From Microbacterium sp. Root53 (lineage in GTDB: Bacteria > Actinomycetota > Actinomycetes > Actinomycetales > Microbacteriaceae): a DNA stretch of 64,000 nucleotides. The stretch is from contig NZ_LMFR01000023.1 of the NCBI RefSeq assembly GCF_001426925.1, positions 63,420 through 127,419 of the forward strand, written 5' to 3'. Shown one piece after another: positions 16,747 to 25,679 of this stretch. Position 1 is the first letter of the stretch; every line of letters starts with the position of its first letter. The notes beneath the pieces were generated by a model. That model was not told the DNA's origin. It saw nothing but the letters and a program-made list of their open reading frames with translations, and did not search any database. A program made the position numbers and the translations under genes.

Positions 16747-18105
16747 ATGACCGACGCCACGCTCACCACCCCCGCGATCACCGGCGGCCCCTCGCTGCCG
16801 CAGGAACGACGCCTCGTCACGTCCATCCCCGGGCCCCGCTCGGCCGAGATCCTCGCCCGCAAGGCCGCCGCGGTGGCGCCCGGCGTCGCGCACAGCGTGC
16901 CGATCGCCACGGTCGCGGCCGGCGGGGGAGTCATCGTCGACATCGACGGCAACTCCCTCATCGACCTCGGCTCGGGCATCGCCGTGACCACCGTGGGCAA
17001 CGCCCACCCGGCGGTCGTCGCCGCGGTCGCCGAGCAGACCGCGCGCTTCACCCACACCTGCTTCATGGTCTCGCCGTACGAGGAGTACGTCGCGGTCGCC
17101 GAGGCGCTCAACCGCCTCACCCCGGGCGACCACGAGAAGCGCAGCGCCCTGTTCAACACCGGCGCCGAGGCCGTCGAGAACGCCGTCAAGATCGCGCGCA
17201 AGCACACGGGCCGCCAGGCCGTCGTCGCGTTCGAGCACGGTTACCACGGCCGCACCAACCTGACCATGGCGCTGACCGCCAAGAGCATGCCCTACAAGAG
17301 CGGGTTCGGCCCGTTCGCCCCCGAGGTGTACCGCGCGCCGCTGTCCTACCCGTTCCGCGACGGGCTCTCGGGCCCCGAGGCCGCCAAGCGCGCCATCACC
17401 CTGATCGAGAAGCAGATCGGCGCGGACAACCTGGCGGCGATCATCATCGAGCCGATCCAGGGCGAGGGCGGGTTCATCGTCCCGGCCGACGGCTTCCTGC
17501 CGGCCCTCGTCGAGTGGGCCCGCACCAACGGCGTGGTGTTCATCGCGGACGAGGTGCAGACCGGCTTCGCCCGCACCGGCGCGATGTTCGCCAGCGAGCA
17601 CTTCGGCATCGTCCCCGACCTGATCACCACCGCGAAGGGGATCGCCGGCGGCATGCCGCTCGCGGCCGTCACGGGCCGCGCCGAGATCATGGACGCCGCG
17701 CACGCCGGCGGCCTCGGCGGCACCTACGGCGGCAACCCCGTGGCCTGCGCGGCGGCCCTGGCCGCGATCCACGCGTACGAGAACGACGGCCTGATCGAGC
17801 GCGCGAACGAGATCGGCGCGATCCTGCGCGAGCGACTGACCGCGCTGCAGGTCTCCGACGCCCGCGTCGGCGACGTGCGCGGCCTGGGCGCGATGATGGC
17901 GGTCGAGTTCGTCGACCCCGCCACGAGCGAGCCGGACGCGGCGCTGGCCGGCGCGGTCGCGCGCGCCGCGATCGCGGCGGGCGTCGTGACGCTCACCTGC
18001 GGCACGTACGGCAACGTCATCCGCTTCCTGCCCCCGCTGGCCATCGGCGACGAGCTGCTCCACGAGGGGCTCGACGTCATCGCGCAGGCGCTCGCCGAGG
18101 CGTGA
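16747..18105 (+). CDS. gabT: 4-aminobutyrate aminotransferase
   Basis: GabT transfers the amino group of GABA to 2-oxoglutarate, giving succinate semialdehyde. The 452-residue class III aminotransferase shows [61 protein letters not shown], and the PLP lysine in [18 protein letters not shown]. Its length fits the family. The start is leaderless (TACGCT box 6 bases upstream). gabD follows after 54 bases, so the pair covers GABA to succinate. A PucR-type regulator is divergent upstream. No GABA permease is present next to it. Confidence 0.94.
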   Translation: MTDATLTTPAITGGPSLPQERRLVTSIPGPRSAEILARKAAAVAPGVAHSVPIATVAAGGGVIVDIDGNSLIDLGSGIAVTTVGNAHPAVVAAVAEQTARFTHTCFMVSPYEEYVAVAEALNRLTPGDHEKRSALFNTGAEAVENAVKIARKHTGRQAVVAFEHGYHGRTNLTMALTAKSMPYKSGFGPFAPEVYRAPLSYPFRDGLSGPEAAKRAITLIEKQIGADNLAAIIIEPIQGEGGFIVPADGFLPALVEWARTNGVVFIADEVQTGFARTGAMFASEHFGIVPDLITTAKGIAGGMPLAAVTGRAEIMDAAHAGGLGGTYGGNPVACAAALAAIHAYENDGLIERANEIGAILRERLTALQVSDARVGDVRGLGAMMAVEFVDPATSEPDAALAGAVARAAIAAGVVTLTCGTYGNVIRFLPPLAIGDELLHEGLDVIAQALAEA

Positions 18106-18159
18106 GCCCGGCGGCACAGACCACCCCCACCCCACGACCCCCGAGACTCCAGGAGAACC

Positions 18160-19623
18160 ATGAACGATCGTGAGAGGGCGCTGCTCGCGTCCGTCCCCAC
18201 CCAGCTGTTCATCGGCGGCGAGTGGGTCGACTCGTCGTCGGCGAAGACCTTCGACGTGCGCGACCCGGCCACGAACGAGGTCGTCGCCTCGGTCGCCGAC
18301 GCCACCGCCGAGGACGGCGTCAAGGCGCTCGACGCCGCGGCCGCCGTGCAGGACGAGTGGGCGGCCACCCCGCCCCGAACCCGCAGCGACATCCTGCGTC
18401 GCGCGTTCGAGCTGGTGCGCGAGCGCGCCGACGACCTCGCGCTGCTCATGACGATCGAGATGGGCAAGCCGCTCGCCGAGGCCAAGGGCGAGGTGGCGTA
18501 CGGCAACGAGTTCAACCGCTGGTTCAGCGAGGAGGCCGTGCGCATCACGGGCCGCTACGGCTCGAACCCCGAGGGCACGGGCCGGATGATCGTGTCGCAG
18601 CGCCCGGTGGGCCCGTCGTTCTTCATCACGCCGTGGAACTTCCCGTTCGCGATGGCGACCCGCAAGATCGCTCCCGCGCTCGCCGCGGGCTGCACCGTGG
18701 TGATCAAGCCGCCGCAGCTGACGCCGCTCACCACGCTGTTCTTCGTGAGCCTGCTCGTCGAGGCCGGCCTGCCGAAGGGCGTCGTGAACGTCGTCACGTC
18801 GGCGTCGTCCGGCCGCGTGTCGGCCCCGATCATCGCCGACCCCCGCCTGCGCAAGCTCTCCTTCACGGGGTCGACCGAGGTGGGCCGCAAGCTCATCGCG
18901 CAGGCCGCGGAGGGCGTGCTCCGTGTCTCGATGGAGCTCGGCGGCAACGCCCCGTTCGTCGTGTTCGAGGACGCCGACCTCGACAAGGCCGTCACCGGTG
19001 CGCTGCAGGCCAAGTTCCGCAACATCGGTCAGGCCTGCACGGCCGCGAACCGCTTCATCGTGCACGAGTCGGTCGCCGAGGAGTTCGGCCGGCGGATCAC
19101 CGAGCGGGTGTCGGAGATGAAGATCGGCCGCGGCACCGAGGAGGGCGTCGAGATCGGCCCGCTGATCGACGAGGACGCGGTCGACAAGGCCGCCGAGCTG
19201 GTCGCCGACGCGACCGGGCGCGGTGCGACCATCCTGACCGGCGGCGAGAAGCTCGACGGGCCCGGCACGTTCTACCAGCCGACCGTTGTCACAGGCGTGC
19301 AGGCGGGCAGCGCGATCCTGCGCGAGGAGATCTTCGGTCCGGTGCTCGCGATCGCCACGTTCTCGACCGAGGACGAGGCCGTCGCCATGGCGAACGACAC
19401 CGAGTACGGCCTCGTCTCGTACGTCTACACGGAGGACCTGCAGCGCGGGCACCGGATGATCGAGCGCCTCGAGACCGGCATGATGGGCCTCAACGCGGGC
19501 GTCGTGTCCAACGCCGCCGCTCCGTTCGGCGGCGTCAAGCAGTCCGGCGTGGGCCGCGAGGGCGGCTTCGAGGGCATCCACGAGTACCTCTCGACGAAGT
19601 ACACGCTGCTGCCGAACGCCTGA
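18160..19623 (+). CDS. gabD: Succinate-semialdehyde dehydrogenase
   Basis: Oxidises succinate semialdehyde to succinate with NAD(P). The 487-residue aldehyde dehydrogenase has TPWNFPFAMATRKIAPALAAG (in part TPWNFPFAMATRK), the nucleotide motif SFTGSTEVGRKL, the general base in MELGGNAPFVVFED, and the catalytic cysteine in NIGQACTAANRFIVHE. Residues such as QACTAANR and the C-terminal NAAAPFGGVKQSGVGREGG (in part PFGGVKQSGVGREG) are typical of GabD. AGGAGAACC precedes ATG 18160. It is cotranscribed with gabT and ends at a strong hairpin. Confidence 0.93.
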   Translation: MNDRERALLASVPTQLFIGGEWVDSSSAKTFDVRDPATNEVVASVADATAEDGVKALDAAAAVQDEWAATPPRTRSDILRRAFELVRERADDLALLMTIEMGKPLAEAKGEVAYGNEFNRWFSEEAVRITGRYGSNPEGTGRMIVSQRPVGPSFFITPWNFPFAMATRKIAPALAAGCTVVIKPPQLTPLTTLFFVSLLVEAGLPKGVVNVVTSASSGRVSAPIIADPRLRKLSFTGSTEVGRKLIAQAAEGVLRVSMELGGNAPFVVFEDADLDKAVTGALQAKFRNIGQACTAANRFIVHESVAEEFGRRITERVSEMKIGRGTEEGVEIGPLIDEDAVDKAAELVADATGRGATILTGGEKLDGPGTFYQPTVVTGVQAGSAILREEIFGPVLAIATFSTEDEAVAMANDTEYGLVSYVYTEDLQRGHRMIERLETGMMGLNAGVVSNAAAPFGGVKQSGVGREGGFEGIHEYLSTKYTLLPNA

Positions 19624-19641
19624 GGCCCCGCGCGGGAGACG

Positions 19642-19677
19642 CGAGAGGGGGATCCGCGTGCGCGGATCCCCCTCTCG
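19642..19677. terminator. Terminator hairpin between gabD and the MFS gene
   Basis: A perfect 17-base inverted repeat (19642-19658 and 19661-19677, core GAGAGGGGGATCCGCG) with a tight loop lies between convergent genes, 19 bases after gabD and 12 bases from the MFS stop. It probably acts in both directions. Confidence 0.8.
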
Positions 19678-19688
19678 CCGATCCGGGA

Positions 19689-20897
19689 TCAGCGCGCGAC
19701 CGCGATCGTGCCGGTCGCTCCGCTCACAGGGGTCTCGGACGCAGCGGGGATCCGGCGCGCCGCACTCGCGGCGGCCGCGATCATCACGACCAGCGCGATC
19801 GCCGTGATCGCGGCGCCGATCCAGATGGGGGAGGTGTAGCCGAGCCCGGCCGAGATCCCGACGCCGCCGGCCCAGGCGCCCAGGGCGTTGCCCACGTTGA
19901 ACGCCCCGATGTTGGCGCCCGACGCCAGGGTCGGCGCCTGCCCGGCGTAGCCCATGATCCGGCTCTGCAGCCCGGGCACCGTGCCGAACCCGAAGCCGCC
20001 CATCAGGAACAGCGCGACGATCGTGGCGGCTCCCGATCCGGCGAGCAGGGCGAACAGCGCCAGGATGACGGCGAGCGCGGCGATGAATCCGATGAGCGTG
20101 GCGTCGATCGACCGGTCGGCGAGACGTCCGCCGAGCCAGTTGCCGACGACGAGGCCGGCGCCGAAGAGCACGAGCAGCCACGGGACGTCGCCCGTCGCGA
20201 AGCCGCTCACCTCGGTGAGCGTGTAGGCGATGTACGTGAAGGCGCCGAACATCCCGCCGTAGGCGAGCACGGTGACCAGGAGGGACAGCCACACCTGCGT
20301 GGAGCGGAAGGCCGAGAGCTCGCCGCGGAGGCTCACGCGATCGGTCACGGAGCGGTCGGCCGGCACCAGGGCGGCGATGCCCGCGAAGGCGATGACGCCG
20401 ATCGCGGAGATGGCCCAGAACGTGGCGCGCCAGCCCAGCTGCTGGCCGAGGAACGTGCCGAACGGCACGCCGAGGACGTTCGCGGCGGTCAGGCCGGTGA
20501 ACATGAGGGCGATCGCGCCGCCCTTCCGCTCCGGTGCCACCAGTCCGGCGGCGACCACGGATCCGATCCCGAAGAACGCGCCGTGGCTGAGCGCCGCCAG
20601 GATCCTTCCGATCATGGCGAGGGCGTACGCGTCGGCGAGCGCCGTCAGGACGTTCCCGGCGACGAACAGGATCAGCAGGCCGAGCAGCACGCGCTTACGG
20701 GGAAGGTGGGTGGTGGCCGCCGTCAGGACGAGCGCCCCGACGACCACCGCGAGCGCGTATCCGGAGATGAGCCAGCCGGCGGTCGCCTCCGCGACGGCGA
20801 AGTCGCGCGCGACCTCGGGCAGCAGGCCCATGATCACGAACTCGGTGAGGCCGATGCCGAAGGCGCCGACGGCCAGGGCGACCAATCCGATGGGCAT
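19689..20897 (-). CDS. MFS transporter (DHA1-type efflux)
   Basis: A 402-residue major facilitator with about twelve membrane segments. It has an N-terminal FGIGLTEFVIMGLLPEVARDF motif (in part GLTEFVIMGLLPEVA), the family motif region GALVLTAATTHLPRKRVLLGLL after segment 2, and a central loop at residues 190-205. The pattern fits drug or sugar-efflux DHA1 carriers (AraJ/YdhP-like). ATG 20897 has AGGAG upstream. It is divergent from a MarR gene with shared operator repeats (20923-20973), a common repressor-pump arrangement. The exported compound is unknown. Confidence 0.87.
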   Translation of the reverse strand: MPIGLVALAVGAFGIGLTEFVIMGLLPEVARDFAVAEATAGWLISGYALAVVVGALVLTAATTHLPRKRVLLGLLILFVAGNVLTALADAYALAMIGRILAALSHGAFFGIGSVVAAGLVAPERKGGAIALMFTGLTAANVLGVPFGTFLGQQLGWRATFWAISAIGVIAFAGIAALVPADRSVTDRVSLRGELSAFRSTQVWLSLLVTVLAYGGMFGAFTYIAYTLTEVSGFATGDVPWLLVLFGAGLVVGNWLGGRLADRSIDATLIGFIAALAVILALFALLAGSGAATIVALFLMGGFGFGTVPGLQSRIMGYAGQAPTLASGANIGAFNVGNALGAWAGGVGISAGLGYTSPIWIGAAITAIALVVMIAAAASAARRIPAASETPVSGATGTIAVAR

Positions 20898-20922
20898 GGA
20901 GGGCTCCTGTAGTCTTGAGTAG

Positions 20923-20973
20923 TTGCACACGCGGGTTATTGCGAGCGACGAAGGAAGATCATTGCACACGCAA
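20923..20973. promoter_or_regulatory. MarR-type operator repeats between MFS and MarR genes
   Basis: TTGCACACGC occurs at 20923-20932 and again at 20962-20971, 39 bases apart. The second copy extends to the dyad TTGCACACGCAA (TTG-N6-CAA, 20962-20973), typical in size for MarR sites. The flanks TAGTTGC and GCAACTA are also inverted copies. Binding by the adjacent MarR is inferred. Confidence 0.55.
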
Positions 20974-21008
20974 CTATCCCGCGCAAGCAAGTATCGAGAG
21001 GAGCCCTC

Positions 21009-21467
21009 ATGGGGATCGGCGACGACGCCGTCCAGGTGCGCGCGCAGGGGTGGCGCACGCTGGCCGCACTGCACTCCCTGATCGAGGCGGAGCTGGAGCG
21101 GTCGCTGCAGGCCGCCGCCGGTCTGTCGGTGGTGGAGTACACGGTGCTGGACGCCCTCGACAGGCAGGACGGCTGGCACATGCGCATGCAGCAGCTCGCG
21201 CGAGCGGCCGCGCTGAGCCCCAGCGCCACGACCCGGCTGGTCACCCGTCTCGAGGATCGGGGGCTGCTCTCTCGTGTGCTGTGTGCGGACGACCGGCGAG
21301 GCATCTACACCGAGCTGACGCCCCGCGGCCGCGAGCTGTACCTCAGCGCCCGGCCGGTGCACGACGAGACGCTCGAGCGCGCCCTGGGCGAGGCGGAGCG
21401 GCGTCCCGAGCTGGCCCCGCTCGTCGAGGCGCTGCACGGCGTCGCCCTTCCCGGGCCGGCCCGCTGA
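21009..21467 (+). CDS. MarR family transcriptional regulator
   Basis: A 152-residue winged-helix dimer of the MarR family: dimerisation helices at the ends, and a central DNA-binding unit RMQQLARAAALSPSATTRLVTRLEDRGLLSRVLCADDRRGIYTELTPRG (seen in part as SATTRLVTRLEDRGLL and DDRRGIYTELT). Members are usually repressors released by small aromatic or toxic compounds. GAGAGGAG precedes ATG 21009. It is divergent from an MFS exporter, the classical repressor-pump pair. The gene has no partner downstream; tRNA-Trp follows after 189 bases that hold only the tRNA promoter. Confidence 0.9.
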   Translation: MGIGDDAVQVRAQGWRTLAALHSLIEAELERSLQAAAGLSVVEYTVLDALDRQDGWHMRMQQLARAAALSPSATTRLVTRLEDRGLLSRVLCADDRRGIYTELTPRGRELYLSARPVHDETLERALGEAERRPELAPLVEALHGVALPGPAR

Positions 21468-21536
21468 TCCGGCCCCGGAGGTCCGCTCGTGGCCGGGCAT
21501 CGGGCACCCCGCGCCACGCGCGGGATCCCGCCCCGG

Positions 21537-21566
21537 TTCGCGGCCCATTCGGGCATGCCGTATGCT
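21537..21566 (+). promoter_or_regulatory. Candidate promoter of the tRNA-Trp/secE transcript
   Basis: TTCGCG (21537-21542) and TATGCT (21561-21566) are spaced 18 bases apart, about 85 bases before the tRNA. The -35 is weak and the -10 is good. The rest of the 189-base gap shows nothing else. Confidence 0.45.
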
Positions 21567-21656
21567 TGGTACGCAGTTGTCGTCTGCATTCTTTCGCTGT
21601 GCCCGGGTTCCGGAAGCGGCTGGAGGATCGGATGATCCCGGGGTCTTCGGACCTCT

Positions 21657-21729
<73 letters not shown>

Positions 21730-21764
21730 CGCGTCAGCGTCAGCTGACTCACGAAAGGCAGCGA

Positions 21765-22025
21765 ATGGTCCAGGACGCAGCGAACGGCGAGATCGTCGCG
21801 GCAGGCGCGAACGGCGAGAAGAAGCCCGGCTTCTTCGCGCGGATCGTGATCTTCTTCCGCCAGGTCATCGCCGAGCTCCGCAAGGTCGTCACGCCGACCC
21901 GCTCGGAGCTGCTGAAGTTCACGGTCGTCGTGCTCGGCTTCGTGGTCGTCATGATGGGGCTCGTCTACGGGCTCGACTACCTCTTCTCGTGGGTCGCGAC
22001 GGTCGTCTTCGGAGTCCCGGCCTGA
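21765..22025 (+). CDS. secE: Preprotein translocase subunit SecE
   Basis: SecE is the small membrane subunit that clamps the SecY channel. The 86-residue protein has a hydrophilic N-terminus, the conserved amphipathic segment FFRQVIAELRKVVTPTRSEL (residues about 30-50) and one membrane helix (KFTVVVLGFVVVMMGLVYGLDYLF, in part VVVLGFVVVMMGLVYG). The ATG at 21765 follows GAAAGGCAGCGA; in-frame codons further upstream lie in the tRNA. The tRNA-Trp-secE-nusG order is the standard actinobacterial arrangement. Confidence 0.96.
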   Translation: MVQDAANGEIVAAGANGEKKPGFFARIVIFFRQVIAELRKVVTPTRSELLKFTVVVLGFVVVMMGLVYGLDYLFSWVATVVFGVPA

Positions 22026-22118
22026 TCGACTGACGCACGGCCCGTCGGGCCGGGTGGACGTGCCCTCTGCACATCCGCCGCGTAATGGAAGAGACTCTGG
22101 TTATGGATAGGACTGTCA

Positions 22119-23141
22119 GTGTCTGAAAAGCATGTCGATGACGCCGACTGGGCCCCGGCAGCCGAGCAGTCGAGCGAAGAGGACGAGGCCCAGGAGGGCA
22201 ACGTGCTCTACGCCGAGGCGCACGCCAGCGAGGCCGCCGAGCATCTCGCCATGCACATCGACGACGGAGCCGCGGACGAGGACGACGCGAGCGACGAAGA
22301 CATCGACATCGACGACCCGGAGGCCGACGCGATCGTGAACGACGCACTGAACATCGACGAGACCAGCGAGGTCGAGGCCGCGGCCGAGGTTCTCTCCGAC
22401 TCCGCCGCGGAGGAGGCCCAGGAGGCCGCTGCGCTGGCCGCCGACGAGGTGACCCCCTACGACGGCCCCGACGTGAACGGCGACGAGGACGAGGACGGCG
22501 AGACCGCCGAGTCGGACGACCCGTATGAGGCCTTCCGACAGGAGCTGCGTGCCCAGGAGGGCAAGTGGTACGTCATCCACTCGTACGCGGGCTTCGAGCG
22601 CAAGGTCAAGGCCAACATCGAGCAGCGCAAGTCGACGCTCGAGGTCGAGGACGACATCTACCAGGTCGAGGTCCCGATGGAGGACGTCGTCGAGATCAAG
22701 AACGGCCAGCGCAAGATGGTCACGCGCGTGCGCATCCCCGGCTACGTGCTGGTGCGCATGGAGCTCAACGAGGACACCTGGTCGGTCGTGCGCCACACCC
22801 CGGGCGTCACCGGCTTCGTGGGCAACGCCCACAACCCGACCCCGCTGCGCTTCGAGGAGGCCTTCAACATGCTGAAGCCCCTCGTCGAGATCAAGGAGGC
22901 GCAGGCTCAGGCCAAGAGCGGCGCGCCCAAGGGTCAGGCCGCGCAGGCCCGCGTGCTTCCCGCCGAGGTCGACTTCGAGGCCGGCGAGACGATCACGATC
23001 AAGGAGGGCTCGTTCGCGGGTCTTCCCGGCACGATCAGCGAGATCAAGCCGGAGAGCGGCAAGCTCACCGTGCTGGTGTCGCTCTTCGAGCGCGAGACCC
23101 CGGTCGAGCTGTCGTTCGACCAGGTCACCAAGATGGTGTGA
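22119..23141 (+). CDS. nusG: Transcription termination/antitermination factor NusG
   Basis: NusG binds RNA polymerase and links it to Rho and to the ribosome. The protein is 340 residues, long for the family: residues 1-140 are an acidic extension (runs of E, D and A) of the kind found in actinobacteria. The NGN domain then starts at [20 protein letters not shown] (in part [12 protein letters not shown]), with [29 protein letters not shown] (in part [11 protein letters not shown]). The KOW domain has [22 protein letters not shown] 22119 has no clear ribosome-binding site; TAGGAC lies 5 bases before it. A strong terminator follows, separating it from rplK-rplA. Confidence 0.95.
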   Translation: MSEKHVDDADWAPAAEQSSEEDEAQEGNVLYAEAHASEAAEHLAMHIDDGAADEDDASDEDIDIDDPEADAIVNDALNIDETSEVEAAAEVLSDSAAEEAQEAAALAADEVTPYDGPDVNGDEDEDGETAESDDPYEAFRQELRAQEGKWYVIHSYAGFERKVKANIEQRKSTLEVEDDIYQVEVPMEDVVEIKNGQRKMVTRVRIPGYVLVRMELNEDTWSVVRHTPGVTGFVGNAHNPTPLRFEEAFNMLKPLVEIKEAQAQAKSGAPKGQAAQARVLPAEVDFEAGETITIKEGSFAGLPGTISEIKPESGKLTVLVSLFERETPVELSFDQVTKMV

Positions 23142-23152
23142 GATGAGTTTCT

Positions 23153-23184
23153 GAAGAGCCGGTCCCTCACGGGGCCGGCTCTTC
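23153..23184 (+). terminator. Terminator after nusG
   Basis: A 14-bp stem (23153-23166 with 23171-23184, one G-T pair, TCAC loop, GAAGAGCCGG arms) is followed by TGTTTCTGG. It separates secE-nusG from rplK-rplA. Confidence 0.85.
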
Positions 23185-23193
23185 TGTTTCTGG

Positions 23194-23199
23194 TAGGAT
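23194..23199 (+). promoter_or_regulatory. -10 box of the rplK-rplA promoter
   Basis: TAGGAT lies 10 bases after the nusG terminator and 118 bases before rplK. A matching -35 is not clear because the terminator occupies that position. The resulting leader of about 110 bases holds the L1 site candidate below. Confidence 0.5.
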
Positions 23200-23269
23200 C
23201 TACTGGTTTGCGCCCTGTCTGCGCAGGCATCCCACCGCTCGCAGGATCCTCCGGGATCGCGCTGTGTGC

Positions 23270-23305
23270 GGGAGAGCGGATCGCAACCGGCATCCGCTCG
23301 ATGAA
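23270..23305 (+). promoter_or_regulatory. Candidate L1-binding autoregulatory element in the rplK leader
   Basis: An 8-bp stem GAGCGGAT / ATCCGCTC (23274-23281 with 23292-23299) is flanked by GGGA on the 5' side and GATGAA on the 3' side, directly before the ribosome-binding site of rplK. A stem bordered by such an asymmetric purine-rich loop resembles L1 target sites on 23S rRNA and on L1 operon mRNAs. The operon encodes L1, so feedback control is expected. The hairpin is seen; L1 binding is inferred. Confidence 0.45.
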
Positions 23306-23316
23306 AGGAAGAGGAA

Positions 23317-23748
23317 ATGGCACCGAAGAAGAAGGTGACCGGCCTGATCAAGCTTCAGATCAACGCCGGTGCAGCCAACCCGGCGCCGCCGATCGGCCCG
23401 GCCCTGGGTCAGCACGGCGTCAACATCATGGAGTTCTGCAAGGCGTACAACGCCGCGACCGAGTCGCAGCGCGGCAACGTCATCCCCGTGGAGATCACCG
23501 TCTACGAGGACCGCAGCTTCACGTTCGTCCTGAAGACCCCGCCGGCCGCGGAGCTCATCAAGAAGGCCGCCGGCCTGCAGAAGGGCTCGGCGACGCCGCA
23601 CACGGTCAAGGTCGGCAAGCTCACCAAGGAGCAGGTCACCGAGATCGCCAAGACGAAGCAGCCCGACCTGAACGCGAACGACCTCGAGGCCGCCTCGAAG
23701 ATCATCGCCGGCACCGCCCGCTCCATGGGCATCACGGTCGAGGACTGA
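23317..23748 (+). CDS. rplK: Ribosomal protein L11
   Basis: L11 binds the GTPase centre of 23S rRNA. The 143-residue protein carries [37 protein letters not shown] (seen in part as [21 protein letters not shown]), with the proline pair of the thiopeptide-binding N-domain, and the rRNA-binding C-domain ending [22 protein letters not shown] precedes ATG 23317. rplA follows 14 bases later. Length and sequence are typical. Confidence 0.98.
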   Translation: MAPKKKVTGLIKLQINAGAANPAPPIGPALGQHGVNIMEFCKAYNAATESQRGNVIPVEITVYEDRSFTFVLKTPPAAELIKKAAGLQKGSATPHTVKVGKLTKEQVTEIAKTKQPDLNANDLEAASKIIAGTARSMGITVED

Positions 23749-23762
23749 GGGGGATCACGATA

Positions 23763-24455
23763 ATGGCTACCAAGTCCAAGGCTTACGCCGCCGCCGCCGA
23801 GAAGATCGAGGCCGGCAAGTACTACACGCCCGCCGAGGCCGTCGCGCTCGCGAAGGAGACGGGCTCGAAGAATTTCGACTCGACCGTCGAGGTCGCGCTG
23901 AAGCTCTCGGTCGACCCGCGCAAGGCGGACCAGATGGTGCGCGGCACCGTCATGCTCCCGCACGGCACGGGCAAGACCGCCCGCGTCATCGTCTTCGCCA
24001 ACGGCCCCGCGGCCGAGGCCGCCATCGCGGCCGGTGCGGATGAGGTCGGCGGCGCCGAGCTCATCGAGAAGGTCGCCGGCGGCTGGACCGACTTCGACGC
24101 GGCCGTCGCCGTGCCGGAGCTCATGGGCCAGGTCGGTCGTCTGGGTAAGGTCCTCGGCCCCCGCGGCCTGATGCCGAACCCCAAGACCGGCACCGTCACC
24201 CCGAACCCGGCCAAGGCGGTCGAGGAGATCAAGGGCGGCAAGATCGAGTTCCGCGTCGACAAGCACGCCAACGTGCACTTCATCGTCGGCAAGGCCTCGT
24301 TCTCGGCCGAGCAGCTGGACGCGAACCTGCAGGCCGCGCTCGACGAGATCGTGCGCCTGAAGCCGTCGAGCTCGAAGGGCCGCTACATCCAGAAGGGCGC
24401 CGTGTCGACCACGTTCGGCCCCGGCATCCCGCTGGACGTCAACGCCATCGCGTGA
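23763..24455 (+). CDS. rplA: Ribosomal protein L1
   Basis: L1 forms the mobile stalk at the ribosomal E site and in bacteria also represses its own operon mRNA. The 230-residue protein shows [22 protein letters not shown] (in part [15 protein letters not shown]), [17 protein letters not shown], and the signature [22 protein letters not shown] (in part [15 protein letters not shown]). ATG 23763 follows GGGGGATCACGATA. The operon ends at the hairpin at 24478. Confidence 0.98.
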   Translation: MATKSKAYAAAAEKIEAGKYYTPAEAVALAKETGSKNFDSTVEVALKLSVDPRKADQMVRGTVMLPHGTGKTARVIVFANGPAAEAAIAAGADEVGGAELIEKVAGGWTDFDAAVAVPELMGQVGRLGKVLGPRGLMPNPKTGTVTPNPAKAVEEIKGGKIEFRVDKHANVHFIVGKASFSAEQLDANLQAALDEIVRLKPSSSKGRYIQKGAVSTTFGPGIPLDVNAIA

Positions 24456-24477
24456 CGCAGAGCGTCAGTTAGCTGAG

Positions 24478-24503
24478 CGACCCCGTCCGGAAGGGCGGGG
24501 TCG
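24478..24503 (+). terminator. Terminator after rplA
   Basis: CGACCCCG (24478-24485) pairs with CGGGGTCG (24496-24503) around a 10-base loop, 22 bases after the rplA stop and followed by TTCCGCTTTCC. Confidence 0.75.
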
Positions 24504-24523
24504 TTCCGCTTTCCGGGGCCGCG

Positions 24524-24808
24524 TCAGGCGCTGCGGCGGATCTCGAAGCCGCCGTCCTCCGGCACCGCGAAGGCCGCCCCGCCGGAGGTCTCGAGCGACT
24601 GCACCTCGGCGCCCTCGGGACCGTGCTCCATCCACGCCAGCGCCGCCTCGACGGCGCCGGCGTCGCCCGCCAGCACCGCCTCGACGGCGTCGCCGTGGCG
24701 GTTGCGCACCCACCCCGCGAGTCCGAGCCGCTGGGCCTGCTCGCGCAATCCGTAGCGGTAGCCGATGCCCTGCACCCGGCCATGGACGATCACGTGCACA
24801 TGCCTCAT
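24524..24808 (-). CDS. acyP: Acylphosphatase
   Basis: A 94-residue acylphosphatase, which hydrolyses the carboxyl-phosphate bond of acyl phosphates. The phosphate-binding loop and catalytic arginine are in GRVQGIGYRYGLREQA, and the catalytic asparagine lies in WVRNRHGDAVEAVLAG; the C-terminal strand is FEIRRSA. There is no clear ribosome-binding site. A four-codon frame ATG GAT CCA TGA ends on the start codon (ATGA overlap). It is convergent with rplA and upstream of a LysE-type exporter on the same strand; no functional link is evident. Confidence 0.93.
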   Translation of the reverse strand: MRHVHVIVHGRVQGIGYRYGLREQAQRLGLAGWVRNRHGDAVEAVLAGDAGAVEAALAWMEHGPEGAEVQSLETSGGAAFAVPEDGGFEIRRSA

Positions 24809-24872
24809 GGATCCATGGTGGCGCGACCGGATCGCGCGCGGAAGGGCCCTTGCTTCGCGCCGTGCGCGCGGG

Positions 24873-25604
24873 TCAGGAGAACGCCAGGCCGGCAGCGAGA
24901 GCGAGCATCGCCACCGCGATGAGGCCGTCCAGGATGCGCCACGCGCGCGGCGAGCGGAGCCGGCGGGCGGCGAAGCGGGCGGCGACCGTGAGGAACGAGA
25001 ACCAGATGGCGCTGCCGAGGATCGCGCCGAGCCCGAACGCCCAGCGCAGGTCGCCGTAGCTGGCGGACACCGACCCGACGAGGAACACCGTGTCCAGGTA
25101 GGCGTGCGGGTTCAGCCACGTGATCGCCAGGCACGACAGGATCGCCGGGAGCAGCGTGCCCGTCCCCGTGCGCGTGGTGCGCGCGGGACGCGTGAGCGTC
25201 GCCGTCCCGCCCGAGCCGCTCGGAGCGTCCGCGGCGTCATCCGCGGTGGGGGAGGGCGCATCCGGGGCGTCCTCCTCGATCCGGATGGACGCGTGCTCTG
25301 GGCGCAGCGCGCGCCAGGCCGCCGACAGGCCGTAGACGGCGAGGAACACCACGCCGGCCCAGCGGACCAGCTCGAACAGCCAGGGCAGGTGCTCGACGAC
25401 GACGCCGAACCCGGCCACGCCGGCCGTGAAGAGGACGGCGTCGCTGACGAGGCACGTGATCGCCAGCGCCACGGCGTGTCGCCGCTGCACGCCCATGCGC
25501 AGCAGGAACACGTTCTGCGCGCCCGGGGCGATGATGAGCGACAGACAGAGGCCCAGGCCGGCCGCGAGCGCGGCGAGCACGGAGGAGGACGAAGCGGCGA
25601 GCAC
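24873..25604 (-). CDS. LysE/ArgO family amino acid exporter
   Basis: A 243-residue carrier that would export basic amino acids (lysine, arginine). Six hydrophobic segments are visible. Segment 1 ends in the family motif LSLIIAPGAQNVFLLRMGVQRRH (in part APGAQNVFLLRMG), and LGLCLSLII and ITWLNPHAYLDTVFLVGSV (in part WLNPHAYLDTVFL) are hallmarks. A hydrophilic loop at about 108-150 is longer than usual. GTG 25604 follows TAGCGT by 6 bases, so the mRNA is likely leaderless. A LysR regulator is divergent 75 bases away, the LysE-LysG arrangement known from Corynebacterium. Confidence 0.9.
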   Translation of the reverse strand: MLAASSSSVLAALAAGLGLCLSLIIAPGAQNVFLLRMGVQRRHAVALAITCLVSDAVLFTAGVAGFGVVVEHLPWLFELVRWAGVVFLAVYGLSAAWRALRPEHASIRIEEDAPDAPSPTADDAADAPSGSGGTATLTRPARTTRTGTGTLLPAILSCLAITWLNPHAYLDTVFLVGSVSASYGDLRWAFGLGAILGSAIWFSFLTVAARFAARRLRSPRAWRILDGLIAVAMLALAAGLAFS

Positions 25605-25610
25605 GCCTCC

Positions 25611-25616
25611 ACGCTA
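25611..25616 (-). promoter_or_regulatory. -10 box for leaderless LysE-type exporter transcript
   Basis: On the minus strand TAGCGT, 6 bases, GTG 25604. The divergent LysR start lies 64 bases away, so the regulator's site must be in this short interval (25617-25679). Confidence 0.6.
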
Positions 25617-25679
25617 GGGAGCGCGCGGGCATAATCAAAAGCGACGTTCACGATTCTGCACCAACCTAAGGAATGCTTC

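Noticed and set aside
15154..20292. Open frame of about 1,700 codons on the minus strand
   Set aside because: Only the part up to 16653 (PucR regulator) is coding. The rest is the antisense of gabT-gabD, kept open by GC-rich codon bias, with Arg/Asp/His-rich composition and no domains.
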